Positions 1-12,596 are shown, counted from the first letter of the stretch. The stretch is 64,000 nt of DNA from Patella vulgata (GCF_932274485.2 NC_065882.2:57697431-57761430), one strand, 5' to 3'. Translations and numbers: made by a program. The notes: generated by a model from the letters alone, not told the origin.

Positions 1-124
1 TGAAAAGGCACGTTTGCTTAATAGGTAGACTATATTTCTACTGAAACAATTATAACTAGTGCGACAAGAAAATATCTTAACTTCACAACAGGAATGTCTT
101 TAGATTGGTCCAAACAGCAAGATT

Positions 125-235
125 TTCTATAGACTATTATTACAACACATTTTATTATTATTACAGCATAATTATTATTATTACAGCATATTTATTATTA
201 TTACAGTGTAATTATTATTATTACAACATAATTAT
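125..235 (+). repeat. Short tandem repeat based on TTATTATTATTACAGCATAA
   Basis: Four to five units of about 26 bp (TTATTATTATTACAGCATAA-like) precede the CAGCAG minisatellite and share its ACAGCA motif. Confidence 0.8.
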
Positions 236-539
236 AATGCGTCCTTTCATATAACGTGTTCATGGGCACTTTGCAAAGTGAGTGACAATGTAATCATATA
301 AAATAAAAATAACAAAAAAACAACCAGCAAATTATGGACATATTAACAGTATACAAGAGTCAGTCAAAGTCTGTTTCAATGAACGCCTGAAGTTGTTTTT
401 TTTTTTTTTTTTGTTTTTTAAATAGAGATGTACACGATCATATACTAAATGGAAGATTATTCCATAAAACCAGCGCTTGAAATCTAAAAGAGTCCCGACC
501 AGTAGAGACAAGTTGAACAGGTTTGGCCTTTAAAAGTAG

Positions 540-1395
540 TTTAGCTGATGGATGCATGTTCGGCAAGATTGGTACCAACAGCAGGATTTTTCGTTAGATT
601 ATTCATCACAGCACAATTTTCTTTAAATTATCCATCCATCACAGCAGGATTTTTCATCAGATTAACCATCACAGCAAAAAGAAATTCAGATTGGTTCTCA
701 CAGCAGGATTTTCTAAAGTTTAGTCCCAACAGCAGGATATTTCTTTAAATTATCCATAACAGCAGGAATTTTCATTAGATTATCCATCACAAGAGAATAT
801 TTCGTCAGAATGGCCATTACAGCCGAATTTTTCGTCAGAATAGACATCACAGTAGAATTTTCTATAGATTAGTCCCAACAGCACATCAGGGATTTCGTTC
901 GATTATCCATCACAGCAGAATATTTCGTCAGATAGCCATCACAGCAGAATTTGTTTTCAGATTGGTTTTCACAGCAGGATTTTCTATAGACTGGTCTCAA
1001 CAGCAGGGTTTTTCTTTAGATTATTCATCAGAGCAGGATTTTTATTTAGATTATTCATCAGAGCAGGAATTTTCGTTAGACTATCGTTTAAAGCAGAATT
1101 TTTCGTCTGTATAGCCATCACAGCAGAATGTATTATAGATTGGTCCTAACAGCATGATTTTTCTTTGGATTATACATCACAGCAGGAATTTAGTTAGATT
1201 ATCCATCTCAGCAGAATATTTCGTCGGAATAGCCATCACAGCAGAATTGTTTGTCAGAATAGCAACCACAGCAGAATTTTTTCGTCACAATAGTCATCAC
1301 AGCAGAATTTGTTTTTAGTTTAGTTCTCACAGCAAGATTTTGTATAGTTCCAACAGCAGGATTCTTCCTTAGATTATCCATCGCAGCAGAAGGAA
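540..1395 (+). repeat. Minisatellite, about 30-38-bp units with higher-order pattern
   Basis: More than twenty diverged units have the form (ATCATCA)CAGCAGAATTTTTCGTCAGA or CACAGCAGGATTTTCTATAG. Unit types recur in order: ATTGGTTCTCACAGCAGG, TAGTCCCAACAGCAGG, TTATCCATCACAGCAGG, AATAGCCATCACAGCAGA. The ATTGGT type appears near 689, 960 and 1137, and a TTTAGTTCTCACAGCA variant near 1317. The short open frames here are repeat artefacts. Confidence 0.9.
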
Positions 1396-1406
1396 GTGTA
1401 GACGGT

Positions 1407-1686
1407 TTCATCGAATTCAACCAAAACTTTCTTTTTCTTTGGAGGTTTGGGCGACCGAGTAGTTTAATGTGTACGCATTAGGACATAAGGGCTGGCATTG
1501 AGTAAAGTGGCGTTATTTCGATTTCCCGCTTGTACGTGACAAAGGGTAGGGTTGCTTGTCCAACCTCCGTTTTTTTCTCCGGGTCCCCCCACAGCTCACA
1601 GCTAAAGACCCCTACGCGCAAGCAAATTATTGAAATAAAATTGAACCATGTGTTAGTCCTGTAATGACCTAGTTTGTGTCGAGCGG

Positions 1687-1719
<33 letters not shown>

Positions 1720-1720
1720 T
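1407..1720 (+). mobile_element. SINE A (tRNA-derived, Meta-like core) with a 5' extension
   Basis: It contains the B-box-like TTTCGATTTCCC, the central domain (TCTCCGGGTCC ... GCTAAAGACCCCTACGCGCA), the distal part (AACCATGTGTTAGTCC, GACCTAGTTTGTGTCGAG), a degenerate GTTAAAT end and a (CT)n tail. The A-box region is diverged (GACCGAGTAGTTTAATG). Upstream of the usual head it carries GTTTCATCGAATTCAACC, also present in the copy at 4845-5046. Confidence 0.8.
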
Positions 1721-2239
1721 TGAAATTGATATTGGTGCTATGGCTCATACATGTATCTGTTGGACAACTTAGGTTCTGATGGGTGTATGTTTCATTGCCT
1801 GACAGCCTATATTTGAATTGTATAAATATGTTTCTTGTTGGCTGTCTGTAATTATTTCAGAGCAATCGTGTTAATATGCATGCAGTTTTGTTTGTTAAAA
1901 CTTTTATTACTCAGAATATAGAATATGTGAACCGATATCAAACTCATTCAGTATTAACTTGTATACAGTAATATTGAAGATGATTTTATATCCCTGACAA
2001 TGACACCATATTAACCTAATACATGTACATATTCAATTAAATAATTATACCCTCATTACAAGTTATTCATGGAATACTTAGAGCTGTCGTTCTGGCCGTA
2101 TGTGCCTTTTGCTGTTTACAGCACTTTATTTAAATGATTACCTATTTTTGACAGTAAATATTTTTGCTGGAAAGTAACAAACCATAGATATTGTTGGCTT
2201 GATTATAATAACAACAGAATCATTGTCAAAATGACAGTT

Positions 2240-2500
2240 TTGATTGTATGTACTAAATGGCCATCATAAAGCGTGGTTTCGATTCCCTGGTTGTACGTGA
2301 CTAGGAGTAGGGTCGCCTGTCCAACCTTGTGGGTTTTTTTCCGGGTCCTCTGGTTCCCCCCTCCCCCACTGCTAAAGACCCCTACACGCAAGCTAATTAT
2401 TGCAATAAAATTGAACCATATGCTAGTGTCCCGAAATGACCTAGTTTGTGTCGAGTGGACGTTACCACCCACCCCCCTCCCCCTCTCTCTCGCTCTCTCA
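2240..2500 (+). mobile_element. SINE A copy
   Basis: It contains GTGGTTTCGATTCCCTGG, then the core CCGGGTCCTCTGG and GCTAAAGACCCCTACACGC, then AACCATATGCTAGTG, GACCTAGTTTGTGTCGAGTG and a C/CT-rich tail. The A-box end is decayed. The boundaries are approximate and I see no clear target-site duplication. Confidence 0.78.
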
Positions 2501-3157
2501 AGAGAGGGAGCATGGATTAGAAGGGAGATAACTCCATTTTATCTATCAAGGGTTCAGGCTAGTAAATCTCTTTCCATTGACTTCAATGTTAAATCCATGA
2601 CATTACCCAGCATGTCACAATCATTTGATAAAAATATTGAAAAGGGTTGTTCAATTGGATTTTTTGCTTGGCCTGGTAGTGGTCATAAGAATCTGGACGC
2701 AGTTAAGAGGTCGGTGACGATGAAATTTTGGGCGGATATTTACTTCCAGCGTGTGCATCTAGCGATTTCCGTGGTTTACTTTATACATGCTTTCAAGCAA
2801 GACGTTGCCACATGTTGCTCCATATGTGGTTAAATGCGCCGCACCCAACGAAAATTTAGAGCCAGTAAAAGAGACAAGAATTCTCATGCAATGTGCCAAT
2901 CTATTATAGGGTGACCCGTGCACAGAAAATTTTCTCTACAGAAAGTTGGACTAGACACGGCGAATGTGTGCGTTTCATTGGCTTGTCTCGAAGTGATTTC
3001 TGGCTAACCAACAGTAAAATTTAGCTTTTTGGTTATCAATTACAGCAGCTTTAGAAATTACGTTCGTTTTTTTTTTTAAATTGCTTTATCATTAATTGTA
3101 CCGTTAGGAGCGGCATCCTTTGGTATTTCAAAACAAGGGCACTAACCTATTTTAACT

Positions 3158-3211
3158 CACAATATATATATCACAGAGTAAAAAAATTTTACTCTGTGAT
3201 ATATATTGTGG
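3158..3211. repeat. Near-perfect palindrome (hairpin arms of 24-26 bp)
   Basis: CACAATATATATATCACAGA then GTAAAA faces TTTTACTCTGTGATATATAT then TGTG across a 4-base centre. The only difference is one extra TA in the left arm. As RNA or single-stranded DNA it would fold into a long hairpin. Confidence 0.92.
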
Positions 3212-3873
3212 AGTAATTGTCGGGATATTTGGAGATATTTATTTATGGTGGGTCAAGCTTTAGTCTATTACTGTAATTTGAATGTATAGCTAAGGGGGAA
3301 TAACTCGCTAACTTAAGTAATATAAATGGTCTCAGACTAGCAATTAGAGACTTTTGGCAAGCGTAAATTTCTGGTCCGTAACGCGTATCCGTATGGATTT
3401 TGCGTGTGACGTCATCAATGTGTGTGCATTTCTCATACGGGAAATTGTCGGCTCTAATAGGCACTTGACGTACTGATGGTGATCTTGGTAGATATCTGCC
3501 ATCATTCTGTAATAGAACTAAGCTCAGCTCATCGACGCACACGTACGCGACGCGAAAATCTGCCAAAACTCTTAAACTACATTGACGCCACGTATCACGT
3601 ATACGGTACGGCTACGTGATACGGATGGGAAAATTCCGCTTGCCAAAAGTCTCTTATATTTGCCCATTGACTTCAGTGTTAAATGGCTGTAACATCACAG
3701 ACTGTAGCTTTTTGCTCAACATTCCGTTGGTTCCAATCTTTATAGGCACAATGGGGACCACATTTGGCAATCTCCTCATCATAATTTGGTAGGTGGTTGA
3801 CCGTTTGCTACGGGGATTTGATGTTGACTGGGGTGAAATTCTCACTTCCGACACAATGATTGCTCTGCGGAAA

Positions 3874-4021
3874 GACACTTTACACCCCCTATCCCTCCGC
3901 TGTAATATCATAAGTATTACCCAAAACTGATATGAAATTGCAAATCTGACACTTTATACCCCATATCCCTCCGCTGTAATATCATCAGTATTACCCAAAA
4001 CTGCTATGAAATTGCAAATCT
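3874..4021 (+). repeat. 74-bp direct duplication
   Basis: Two units start at GACACTTTA (3874 and 3948), each continuing TATCCCTCCGCTGTAATATC and TATGAAATTGCAAATCTGA. They differ at only a few positions. Confidence 0.9.
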
Positions 4022-4844
4022 GATCCCCCTTCGCCAATTCTAGACCAAAGAGTCAACCAAAAAATGCAGGAAGAGGGGAGAAAAAAATATTAAGGGAAAA
4101 TTGTCTATTTATAACTCGCACTACATGAAATAAGGGGAAATAATTACAGGCCTTAAATCCAAATGGTCCCCCCTTTGACTGTAATGTTAATTGTCATCTT
4201 TGACAGACTGTGTAGGTGTGTGTGCGATATTTGCTATATAATTTAACAATCTTTCTTAATATGAGTTCTAAAAAAGATTTTTCAAGAATGTCTAACAAGT
4301 CGCATTAGAAGTTTACATTTTTATACGTCATAATGTTTTGTTTTAGTCCAAAGTGGATTCAACTTTTATTATTATGTCATGAGTAGGCTCGGTAAATGCC
4401 AGTCAGTTCGTCCACAAGCAAAGTCGTCCACACGAAAAACCTGGTTAAGTTTCCCACACCTGTTGGTGGAGTCGTTCACACACGTTGGTGGAGTCGTCCA
4501 TACGACTTAGTTTATTTAATTTCGGGATGTAAAAATACGTTGGTTAAGTCGTTCACACGACATAGGTTACTTTCGGGACACAGAAAGTATTCTTAATTAG
4601 TATAAATTTTTGTTGTTGTTGTTTATTACAAATTTATCGTCCAATACATAATATTATATGATATTATGGACAGGTTGATTTAATCCAGTTATTTACATAT
4701 GAAGGAGAAATATATAGAAAATGAGTAAAACACTAAAAAATAGAAAGTTCTTGTTTTATATTTAAAATGTGTTGATGAATATTTATGAAGTTATGGGCCA
4801 TTCTTCGCACATTACATTCACAATTCTGTAGACAAGAACGATTT

Positions 4845-5046
4845 AACACCCGCTCGACACAAACTAGGTCATTTCAGGACTAACACATGGGGGGCCTGGA
4901 GAAAACTCCAGAGGTTGGACAAGCAACCCTATCCTTTGTCACGTACACGCGGGAAATCGAAACAACGCCACTTTACTCAATGCCAGCCATTATGCCCTAA
5001 TGCGTACACAATAAACCAGTTTTGGTTGAAGTCGATGAAACCTTTA
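4845..5046 (-). mobile_element. SINE A copy with internal deletions
   Basis: Read in reverse, it has the B-box region, a shortened core missing the GCTAAAGACCCCTACGCG block, and the distal part ending GAGCGGGTGTTAAAT. Its 5' flank GGTTTCATCGACTTCAACC is shared with the copy at 1407, so the two belong to one subfamily or came from one larger duplicated segment. Confidence 0.75.
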
Positions 5047-5399
5047 GAGGATTAATGTTAAGTATAAAGATATGTCTTTGTGAATTCAGTGAACTATATT
5101 AAGCAGTTTTTGACCCAGTTTTTGGCATAAAGATGTGCTCTGTTTGATATTTTACAATTTCAATGAAAATTATCTGGCCTATTTAACAATATTCAATATT
5201 TACAGTGTGTATGAATACAAACTACCATCACGTTACTACCCTTGCACAGCCCCCACACATTTCTTATATGTGATATATTTGAGCTGTACATTTATATTAC
5301 TTGTAATAATTTTCGAAATTCTGAAAAACATTGTGCTATTTAGCACATTGAAAATAAAGCCACCGACGCCCATTTTAGCGTATTTATTTTAAGAGATTA

Positions 5400-6280
5400 T
5401 TTATTATTTTTAGACAAATATTTCTGGTTTGTTTTGTTTTTGCTTCTATTGGTTATTTTGGTAGCTGTAGGGCGGGGGGGGGGTAGAATGTAGAAAATTG
5501 ACCTGAAGCTGAAAAACTTTTGAAAGTTTACTTTTTCAGAAATGATAATGATGTGTCACATTTAATTCTACGAAGTAACATTCAATACTATTTACAGTCG
5601 ATACTATTTACAGCAAACAGACTACCAAAGATTTTTTATTGATTGTACCTTAATTTTCGTTGGGGTGAACAGTTTTTTTTATTAGATTTAGACAGGCTTA
5701 TAATAAAAGTATTTTTGACTGATCTATTGTTCATCAGTGATATATATCACTCTAGATGGAAGCAGAAGATACCCCCCCCCCCCATCCAAGCCTAAGTTTA
5801 GTCTGCTCCAAACTGCATTCTTGATTCTGGTTGATTTCCCCTTTGTTAGTAGATTCTATACTGTGGATTTATGTTACTTTTGTACGTATTCGTATTCAGC
5901 GATGAATTAACATGTTGCTTTTTGTATATCTCTCTTCATTATCCCGGTAGGTGCCTAAAAGTAATTTCATTTCACGCATTAATGTAAGATTAATATGTAC
6001 ACGTCTTCCTTTGTTATTTTATAGGGCCTCGATTTTTCACGATGAGAATAAGATAAGCATGATTTTTGAAGAATAGGTTCAATATTTCACAAAATTTTCT
6101 AACACCGGTGGGTTCGTTTTGCCAAATTGTCAAAAAGGAAAATGCCAAAATGCTCAGTCAAGAATCGGAAATGTACATCCCTAAATACGGGAACGAAATA
6201 AATTTATTTTATCGTCTCATTTGAGTACTACTTTAAAAAAAAAATCTCATATTTTATCCCCGCCACATCCTGTCCGACGG
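5400..6280. other. No gene seen
   Basis: AT-rich intergenic-type sequence with a G run (5473) and a C run (5771). No coding region or recognised repeat is supported. Confidence 0.5.
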
Positions 6281-6282
6281 AT

Positions 6283-6497
6283 GAGAGAAAGGGAGAAATG
6301 GGGTTTAACGGCCAGTCAAAACAAATTAAAAGGTTCAATTATATTTTAATAATTCACTTGCGCGTAGCGGTTTTTTGCAGCGGGTGGAAAAAAAAGGACA
6401 GGGAGAAAAAGGTACTCCTTGTCACGTACAAGCAGGGAGTCGAAACCACGCCATTTGACTCATTGACAGATCTTGTGATCTAACGCGCACGCATGAA
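6283..6497 (-). mobile_element. SINE A copy
   Basis: In reverse orientation it has GAGAAATGGGGTTTAACG (3' end), GGTTCAATTATATTTTAATA, CTTGCGCGTAGCGG, TACTCCTTGTCACGTACA and GAGTCGAAACCACGCCA, ending near CGCACGC. It is diverged and partly deleted in the core. The boundaries are approximate. Confidence 0.75.
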
Positions 6498-7774
6498 GTC
6501 ATTCGAATAGAGCACATAAGTATTTACCAGCTACGATCCTCAAGAATATAATATAACAATATAGCCCAATTAGACAACTTTTTTATTTCAAAGTCAAAAA
6601 ATTTAAAACTTATTCTGGAGGTAGTTTGTAAATTATATGTATTCTCAGACAATAAAAATATTGCTGATTTTATAACATATATTTTTCGGCTATCTGGGCT
6701 AGTTTAGACTGAAGCCCTAAACTGAATCATTTGTATTTTTAAGTAGATGGAAAACATTTTATTTCGTTCAGCTAATTCAGGATGTTTATTTCTAATTTTT
6801 CACGAAGCCTTAAATTTCGATCAAAAACAGGCTAACATGAACGCAGAGGTTTAAATTAGCACATCTTACACTTATGAAGTTGTCGAATGGCTAGTACCCA
6901 TCTCATATCTCAACCCCCCTTTAAATAGTAGGTACCAAGAATTGTTATTATCTAGTAGTACATGTATTTTTTTGTATTCTCATGTTGGTTGAAAGATAAA
7001 CATCTACGAATAAGTTGTGCTTTTTTTTCCTTTTCCATCTAAGATCCACAACTTCTAAGTCTTATCTATAGATTGACAGATAAAGGTCTGCATCTTTGAT
7101 GTTTCATTTCCAGTAATTCTTAAAGATATCATGTCTCCCAATTTGAAAATGATAAACAATCTTGTTTTCCACGTTATTAAGACCAGGTACAGGTGTTGTA
7201 TACCCTGTGGTGGATTGAATGATTCGAAATCTACCTCATGAACTCGTAAACTACTTTGAACCCTCCTACACCATTGCACGTGACCTAATGGGGTGTCTTC
7301 AGGTGACCTATTAACCATATGAACACGAGTTTCCGAGCGACAGGAAGTAAAACAAATCCCTGAGTAACTAGAACTAAATCCATTTGAATTCCAAAGATGA
7401 CGCCACAACCCATGATTCATTCTCATTCAAAATTTGGTGTGAGATATATTCTTTTTGAATTTTAACGTTTAGCGTTGCTTCTTCCGGTGCATTTTTTCAT
7501 AGCAACCGTCTTCCAACTAGAAAGTTGACTTTGTCACATTTAATAAACGATTAAGGGCAATGAAGACAGTCTAGGTGATTTGTTAAAGATCGATTGTGGG
7601 TACATCTATTCTGGTCTTCTTCCTTTTCTCACATTTGTTGATTTTTTGGTAACGATTGGTTGGCGGGTGGGGGGGACTGGATTTAATTTTGTTAGGTTTG
7701 GGCAATACATTTAACATAATGTGGAATGATCACTAAAACGTTTTATCGAAGCGACGATACTGGTCTAGTTCACG

Positions 7775-7955
7775 CCGTGTCTATGGAGGTGTCATTAAAT
7801 ATACATGACGAAGGACCTGACAATCGGATGGACGAAACTCCGAGATCCCGTGTACATATTGGCGAGCACGTAGAAGAACCCTTGACGGTTTGCCTTCGAA
7901 ATAAGAATAGATCGGGGCGTCGCTCTCCGGACAGGACGTTAAACCCAATATCAGT
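7775..7955 (+). mobile_element. SINE B copy, old
   Basis: It contains the family blocks CGGATGGACGAAACTCCGAG, TATTGGCGAGCACGTAGAAG, AACCC, CTTCGAAATAAGAATAG and GGACGTTAAACCC. These are the reverse complement of blocks in the copy at 19474-19800 (GGGTTATTTTACATACACGC, TCTCGTCCCATCCGAATGAC). The GC-rich open frame across it (7726-8040) is a by-product of the SINE and not a gene. Confidence 0.7.
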
Positions 7956-8359
7956 TCACCTGCAACTGTTCATGCATGTAAGTTTTAATTTTCCACCGTT
8001 GGGTAGACAGGCTCTTTTCCAACAGCGTGGCCCTTTTTAGGGCGGAATCAAGTAAACGTCCATAAGGTATAAATTCAGTGTGCAAATTTAGCAAAGTAAA
8101 TAATAAAAAAGTGTGCCTACGATTAACATACAGTTTATAAAAAGTCAATTTATTGCAAGCAGTGCAATCAGTACAAGCAAATCACATGACGAGATTGACC
8201 TCACATCCTGTCTTAAGATTGCATCACGTGGCCAAGTTGGTCCTATCATTGAGAAAGACTTAATACGTCACGTAATGTCATGTAAACGGTCAGTTAATAA
8301 TTAACCATGCTAATAGATCTCAGATCTCTAATTTCTCCTCTGTGTGTGTGTGTGGAGGG

Positions 8360-8555
8360 GGGGGGGGGTCTAACTCGTGCGCTTTAGATGATCATAAGGT
8401 TTGTCAAGTGGCCTAGACTAACTGTCCATCCCGCACTTGTACGTGAAACGAAGTTGGGTCGCCTGCCTAACCTCTTTGGTTTTTTCCAGTGCCTCCGGTT
8501 CTCCACACTGGTAGAAAAAAACAAAATGACCTAGTTTGTGTCGATTGCCTCGTAA
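8360..8555 (+). mobile_element. SINE A copy, strongly diverged
   Basis: It starts after a poly(G) run and contains GCACTTGTACGTGAAACG, GGGTCGCCTGCCTAACCTC, TCCGGTTCTCC and GACCTAGTTTGTGTCGA. The middle of the distal part is deleted. This older copy merges into non-SINE sequence at both ends. Confidence 0.65.
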
Positions 8556-8699
8556 GAGTTTTAAGTTGCAGCAACGAGTTGCTGGTTTAAACCAAAAATT
8601 GTCAGGTTTTAAAACAAAGTGGGCGTCTCTGTTGAACATGGTATAAACATTGTCGCACAGATTTGACGTCGATTTAGCTGGTAAAAACGACCAGTGAAT

Positions 8700-11600
8700 A
8701 CAGTAACTTTATTTGATGTTGCCCGTTTGGTAAATCTTTGCTTATTGATGCTTGTTGTAGATTTATCGTTACAAACACCGCCATTGTTTTACAAGTATTG
8801 ATTTAACTAAGTATGGCAAGGCGGGCTAGATCGAACGTGCATCTCAGCTAGCTGGAGATTGTTTGCATCGCATATTTGGGTGAAGAAATGTTTTGGCTGT
8901 TGGGTAGCATTTCAACAAGCTAATACCTCCATGTTTACACGTCGTTAAGCTCCAAGAAGAAACGCGATTGTTTGCATTTAGTTTTTCTTTTCAACCAGTA
9001 CAAACTCTTGGGAAGAATTCCAGCTTTGTTTTAGAAGTAAATTCCCTACAGACACAAAGCGCTTCATAGCCAAATCTGAATGCAAACTTTAAAGTCAGAA
9101 GGTCCTGGGAGAATTGGACTGCCTCTCCATTCTGTTTTTAAGGTCGAAGAACAGTAGATCAAGCTACAAGTATAATTGGAAAGACATTTAATTGTACCTT
9201 TTAGTATGGGCAATGGCACATAATAATAAATAATAATCGTTTTCTACAGCGCTGAACATTCAGTCAGTCTGTTATAGCATTAGATTAAATTGAATGGTAT
9301 AATTCCCATCGACTGCCCTTGCCTTGCATATGCTTTAAAACAGCATTTGATTTTGCCGTCGCACCGAATAGTGTCATTTTGAGGGGGTGTGTGCTCATCG
9401 GGCGTCCGTGGCCGCAAACAATGAATGATCTTCACAATGTTTGGGCTTTGTTATTGTATCAATATTAGTAATATGTCCGAAATGCAGTTTTTGGATATGT
9501 ATTATGAAACTGGTTGATTATTTGATAAATGGAGATACTACATCCTTGTTCCATTAACGACAGTCTAAAGTTCGGTGATAGGGTTAAAACTGCCAGAACA
9601 TCAACAATAATCAAGTATATAATTTACGGTCAATATATTTGAAAGAAGGACGTCTTGCTCATCTGTATCAGGAGACTACAATTTCATCAACACTGAAAAA
9701 TGGTCGTTGCTTGATGCATCGTTGGGGTGTATTTTGAGTACTTGTGTGGTAAATCCACAAAATTTAAACATTTTCTGAGGCTAAATAGATAGTGTGGGAG
9801 TTTAGTGTGATAGCTTTCCTTTTGCATTCCTCTGGGTATCTAGATTGTCTGTATGGCTGAAACAGAACAGAAACAAAACAACTTATTTTTCTTTGATTCC
9901 ATAACAATATAACAAATAAATAGATCGGCAAAATTATATACAACCTTCATGACCAGACTATACGTGCTGCTTATAACCAAGGCTTTTATGAGTTTAGTAT
10001 TCTTTCAAATCTATAAACACCATATGCTAAAAAAAAATGACACTCAGAGAAACTTAAAAAGGATTTCAAACATTTGCGCACGATGCTGATTAGCTGCGAA
10101 ATGAAATGAAATGGGGTTTAACGTCCTACTGATTTGCTGCGAACCCTGAACGTTGGGAAGTTGACAGTATTTTGTCATGTTAGTTATATTTCTACTTTTT
10201 TTGTTGATTAGAAATTCTGATTCCAATTAAAATGGTTAATGAGGACAAAATAAATAACATTGATGGAACAAATCGTCCATAGACACCGCCTAGTGTCATG
10301 TGACTAGTGTTAGCCCTATTAAGGCGAAAGAGTGCTATAAATAAAAATAGTAAGTATCCGTCTACTAGAATACTCCCTGACCTATAATTAATATCTTCCT
10401 TCTTCCCTAACCTCCATAACATTGATTTTGATTGACAGAATATGATTCGACAAATTAATAAATAATAGATATATGTGTATACATTTAATCAATGAACACA
10501 TTTGATTGCCTTCCGGGTATAGGTTATAGGTATCATATACAACAACGGCCTTTGTTTTGTTCAACATCATCTTTAAATTGGGAAACTGACGCGGGAGCAT
10601 CGGCTATATTTATTAGTGTCTATCCTACTGACATATCACTTTCTAATTAAAAACATGGGTTTTATTAAAACACCATTTTCCAACATCGTAACAATAACTA
10701 TCCATACGCCGTTCAGATCCCACGCATCCTTAACTTTTAAAATTACACTGCATAATTAGGTGATTTTCAGAATAGAAAGTGGCAAATCAATCGATGTACA
10801 TACAGTAAGACTGAAGTGTGTGTGGGCTGAATTTGTCGGTCGTTTGCATACATATTTCATTCTCAAGTAACTTTCAGAGATAACACATTATAAATTAGAC
10901 AATTTATAGATAGTTAAATAAAAAAGACATTGGATCTAATTTTGTTCATATTAAATTTGTTTTTAAGTATGATATTTTTTTTTCAATTAATTAGAAATGT
11001 GAAATTGCTGAAGATTTCATTCCATAATAGTATCTACATAGTACCCATAATAGTCTAGAGAATTCTATATTTACTTACTATTAATTATCTTATAACATGT
11101 AATCAATTTGTAATCCTATATTTGACGATGAAAACAGTGTTAGTGTCACTTTTGTTTATCTACTTTAGTCAGTAGAGGCCTAATATTCAAACCATGACAA
11201 TAATTCAATTTATCTTTGTCATTCCCCAAAAATCATTCTACTTTTTAGTATTATTCATATGTAAACGCCATTCATCAAAAACAGGTATTTTGATGTCAAA
11301 ATAAGCTATGTTCCAAAATAGATTAAAACATAGATGAAAATGATTTGCGACAGAAATAAAATTATCGATTCCACTGGATTGGTTTGTCTTTATGGAATGA
11401 CGATCTTTCGTCTATAGAAAAAGTGGCTGTGAATTTATAACCGATTTTGTGTTCCACTGTCGACACAGTTAGCCAAAAATAAAAATAAAATTAGTAAACA
11501 AACCCGACTACCTCTGAATCCTTCATAACACATATTTTATTTGTCCCATCACAAATCCAAATAACGCATCAGATCAACCGAATTCTATATTTCAATTTTA

Positions 11601-12590
11601 CCGATTGAAGGTTTTGTATAACATGTCTACTATATATTAGGTTCAACATTGTCTTTTGAATTACCGTTGAAATAATGGCCCCTCCGATATATTAGATATA
11701 GATAGTCTTGCTGATTAAGTTAAGTAACGGGCTCTGGTGAAAATCATATGTGTGTTTGTATTTGTCATTTTATCACTAACTCCTTTAAAGGGACAATAAC
11801 ACTCGTGCTGGCTTGAAAGCTCCAGAAAATAAATAATATCTCTATCTAAGTACTAGATGTTTAAGTGTCCTACCTGTTGTGTAAATTATACATTACATCC
11901 TATTTTACTTGTCCAGAGGGTTCAAAAATATTTTTTAATCGAAGTTTCATTTGAAAAGGTTTACGTTAGACGTTTCAAACCATATGTTGAATTTTTCTAA
12001 ATTTTTAAATAAGGTGTGTTAAGATGAAATTTGTATCATTAATTAATTGAAATATTCTAAAATAGTAGAATTTGTTGACCAGAATAAAGATTGGGACATA
12101 TTATTCAGTTACAACAAGAGTGGTATTGAGCCTTTAACAGGTAAAAAGTGTTACTGATAAGAAAACACCCATCTTATGTTGACGTGAATGTTTACGAGAA
12201 GAAGAACTTTATGCAAGGGCTTGCATTCTTACTTGAGTCCAGATCTGTAGTCGTACATACGCAAAGTGAAAAATGGTATCAATAATTAATATCATAGTCA
12301 TAAAGACATGGAAATTGTATCAATAATTAATACCATGGAAATATGTACAATAAAATATCTGTATATCTGGTGTTGATTATGTCCCGCCTATCTCGTGAAT
12401 ATCAGCATAATACGTTAATAATTCAACTTGCATTATGCCTATATTCCCGAAATGTACAAGGACTGTCTTCTGTAAAACAAAATCATCTGGGATCTATTAT
12501 ACAAAAATATCTCAAGTAATATTATTATATTGCTATTGCATCTTTTAGATATAAGCTGAAAGTAAATCAATGATATGGAAAATTGCAGTT
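8700..12590. other. No gene seen apart from the tiny SINE B insertion
   Basis: AT-rich sequence with only short, non-coding open frames. The only element supported is the 30-bp SINE B tail at 10101-10130. Confidence 0.5.
10101..10130 (-). mobile_element. Minimal 30-bp SINE B insertion
   Basis: Only the extreme 3' tail is present (ATGAAATGAAATGGGGTTTA then ACGTCCTACT). It is flanked by a 13-bp duplication with one mismatch: GATTAGCTGCGAA at 10088-10100 and GATTTGCTGCGAA at 10131-10143. Confidence 0.85.
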
Positions 12591-12596
12591 CAAAAC

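Larger units (their letters stand above)
2510..4090. repeat. Diverged dispersed repeat (AGGGAGATAACTCCAT type)
   Basis: The phrases AGGGAGATAACTCCATT, CCATTGACTTCAATGTTAAA and TAGACCAAAGAGTCAACCAA recur in related form at 32630-32960 (AGGGAGATAACTCCATTGTT, TAGACCAAGAAATCAACTAA). It is probably an old element of unknown type. The 186-codon open frame that starts in the SINE at 2273 and runs to 2833 is not supported as a gene. Confidence 0.45.

Noticed and set aside
2273-2833. The longest plus-strand open frame on the left side (186 codons)
   Set aside because: It starts inside SINE A and runs through its C/CT-rich tail into diverged repeat sequence. No protein family or splice context supports it.
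7055-7426. A 123-codon minus-strand open frame
   Set aside because: It has no recognised domain, no homologous phrase, no splice partners and ordinary composition. It is kept out as probably chance.
7726-8040. A 104-codon, GC-rich plus-strand open frame with a donor-like GTAAGT
   Set aside because: Its bases match SINE B block by block (CGTAGAAGAACCC, CTTCGAAATAAGAATAG, GGACGTTAAACCC), so the open frame is a by-product of an old SINE.
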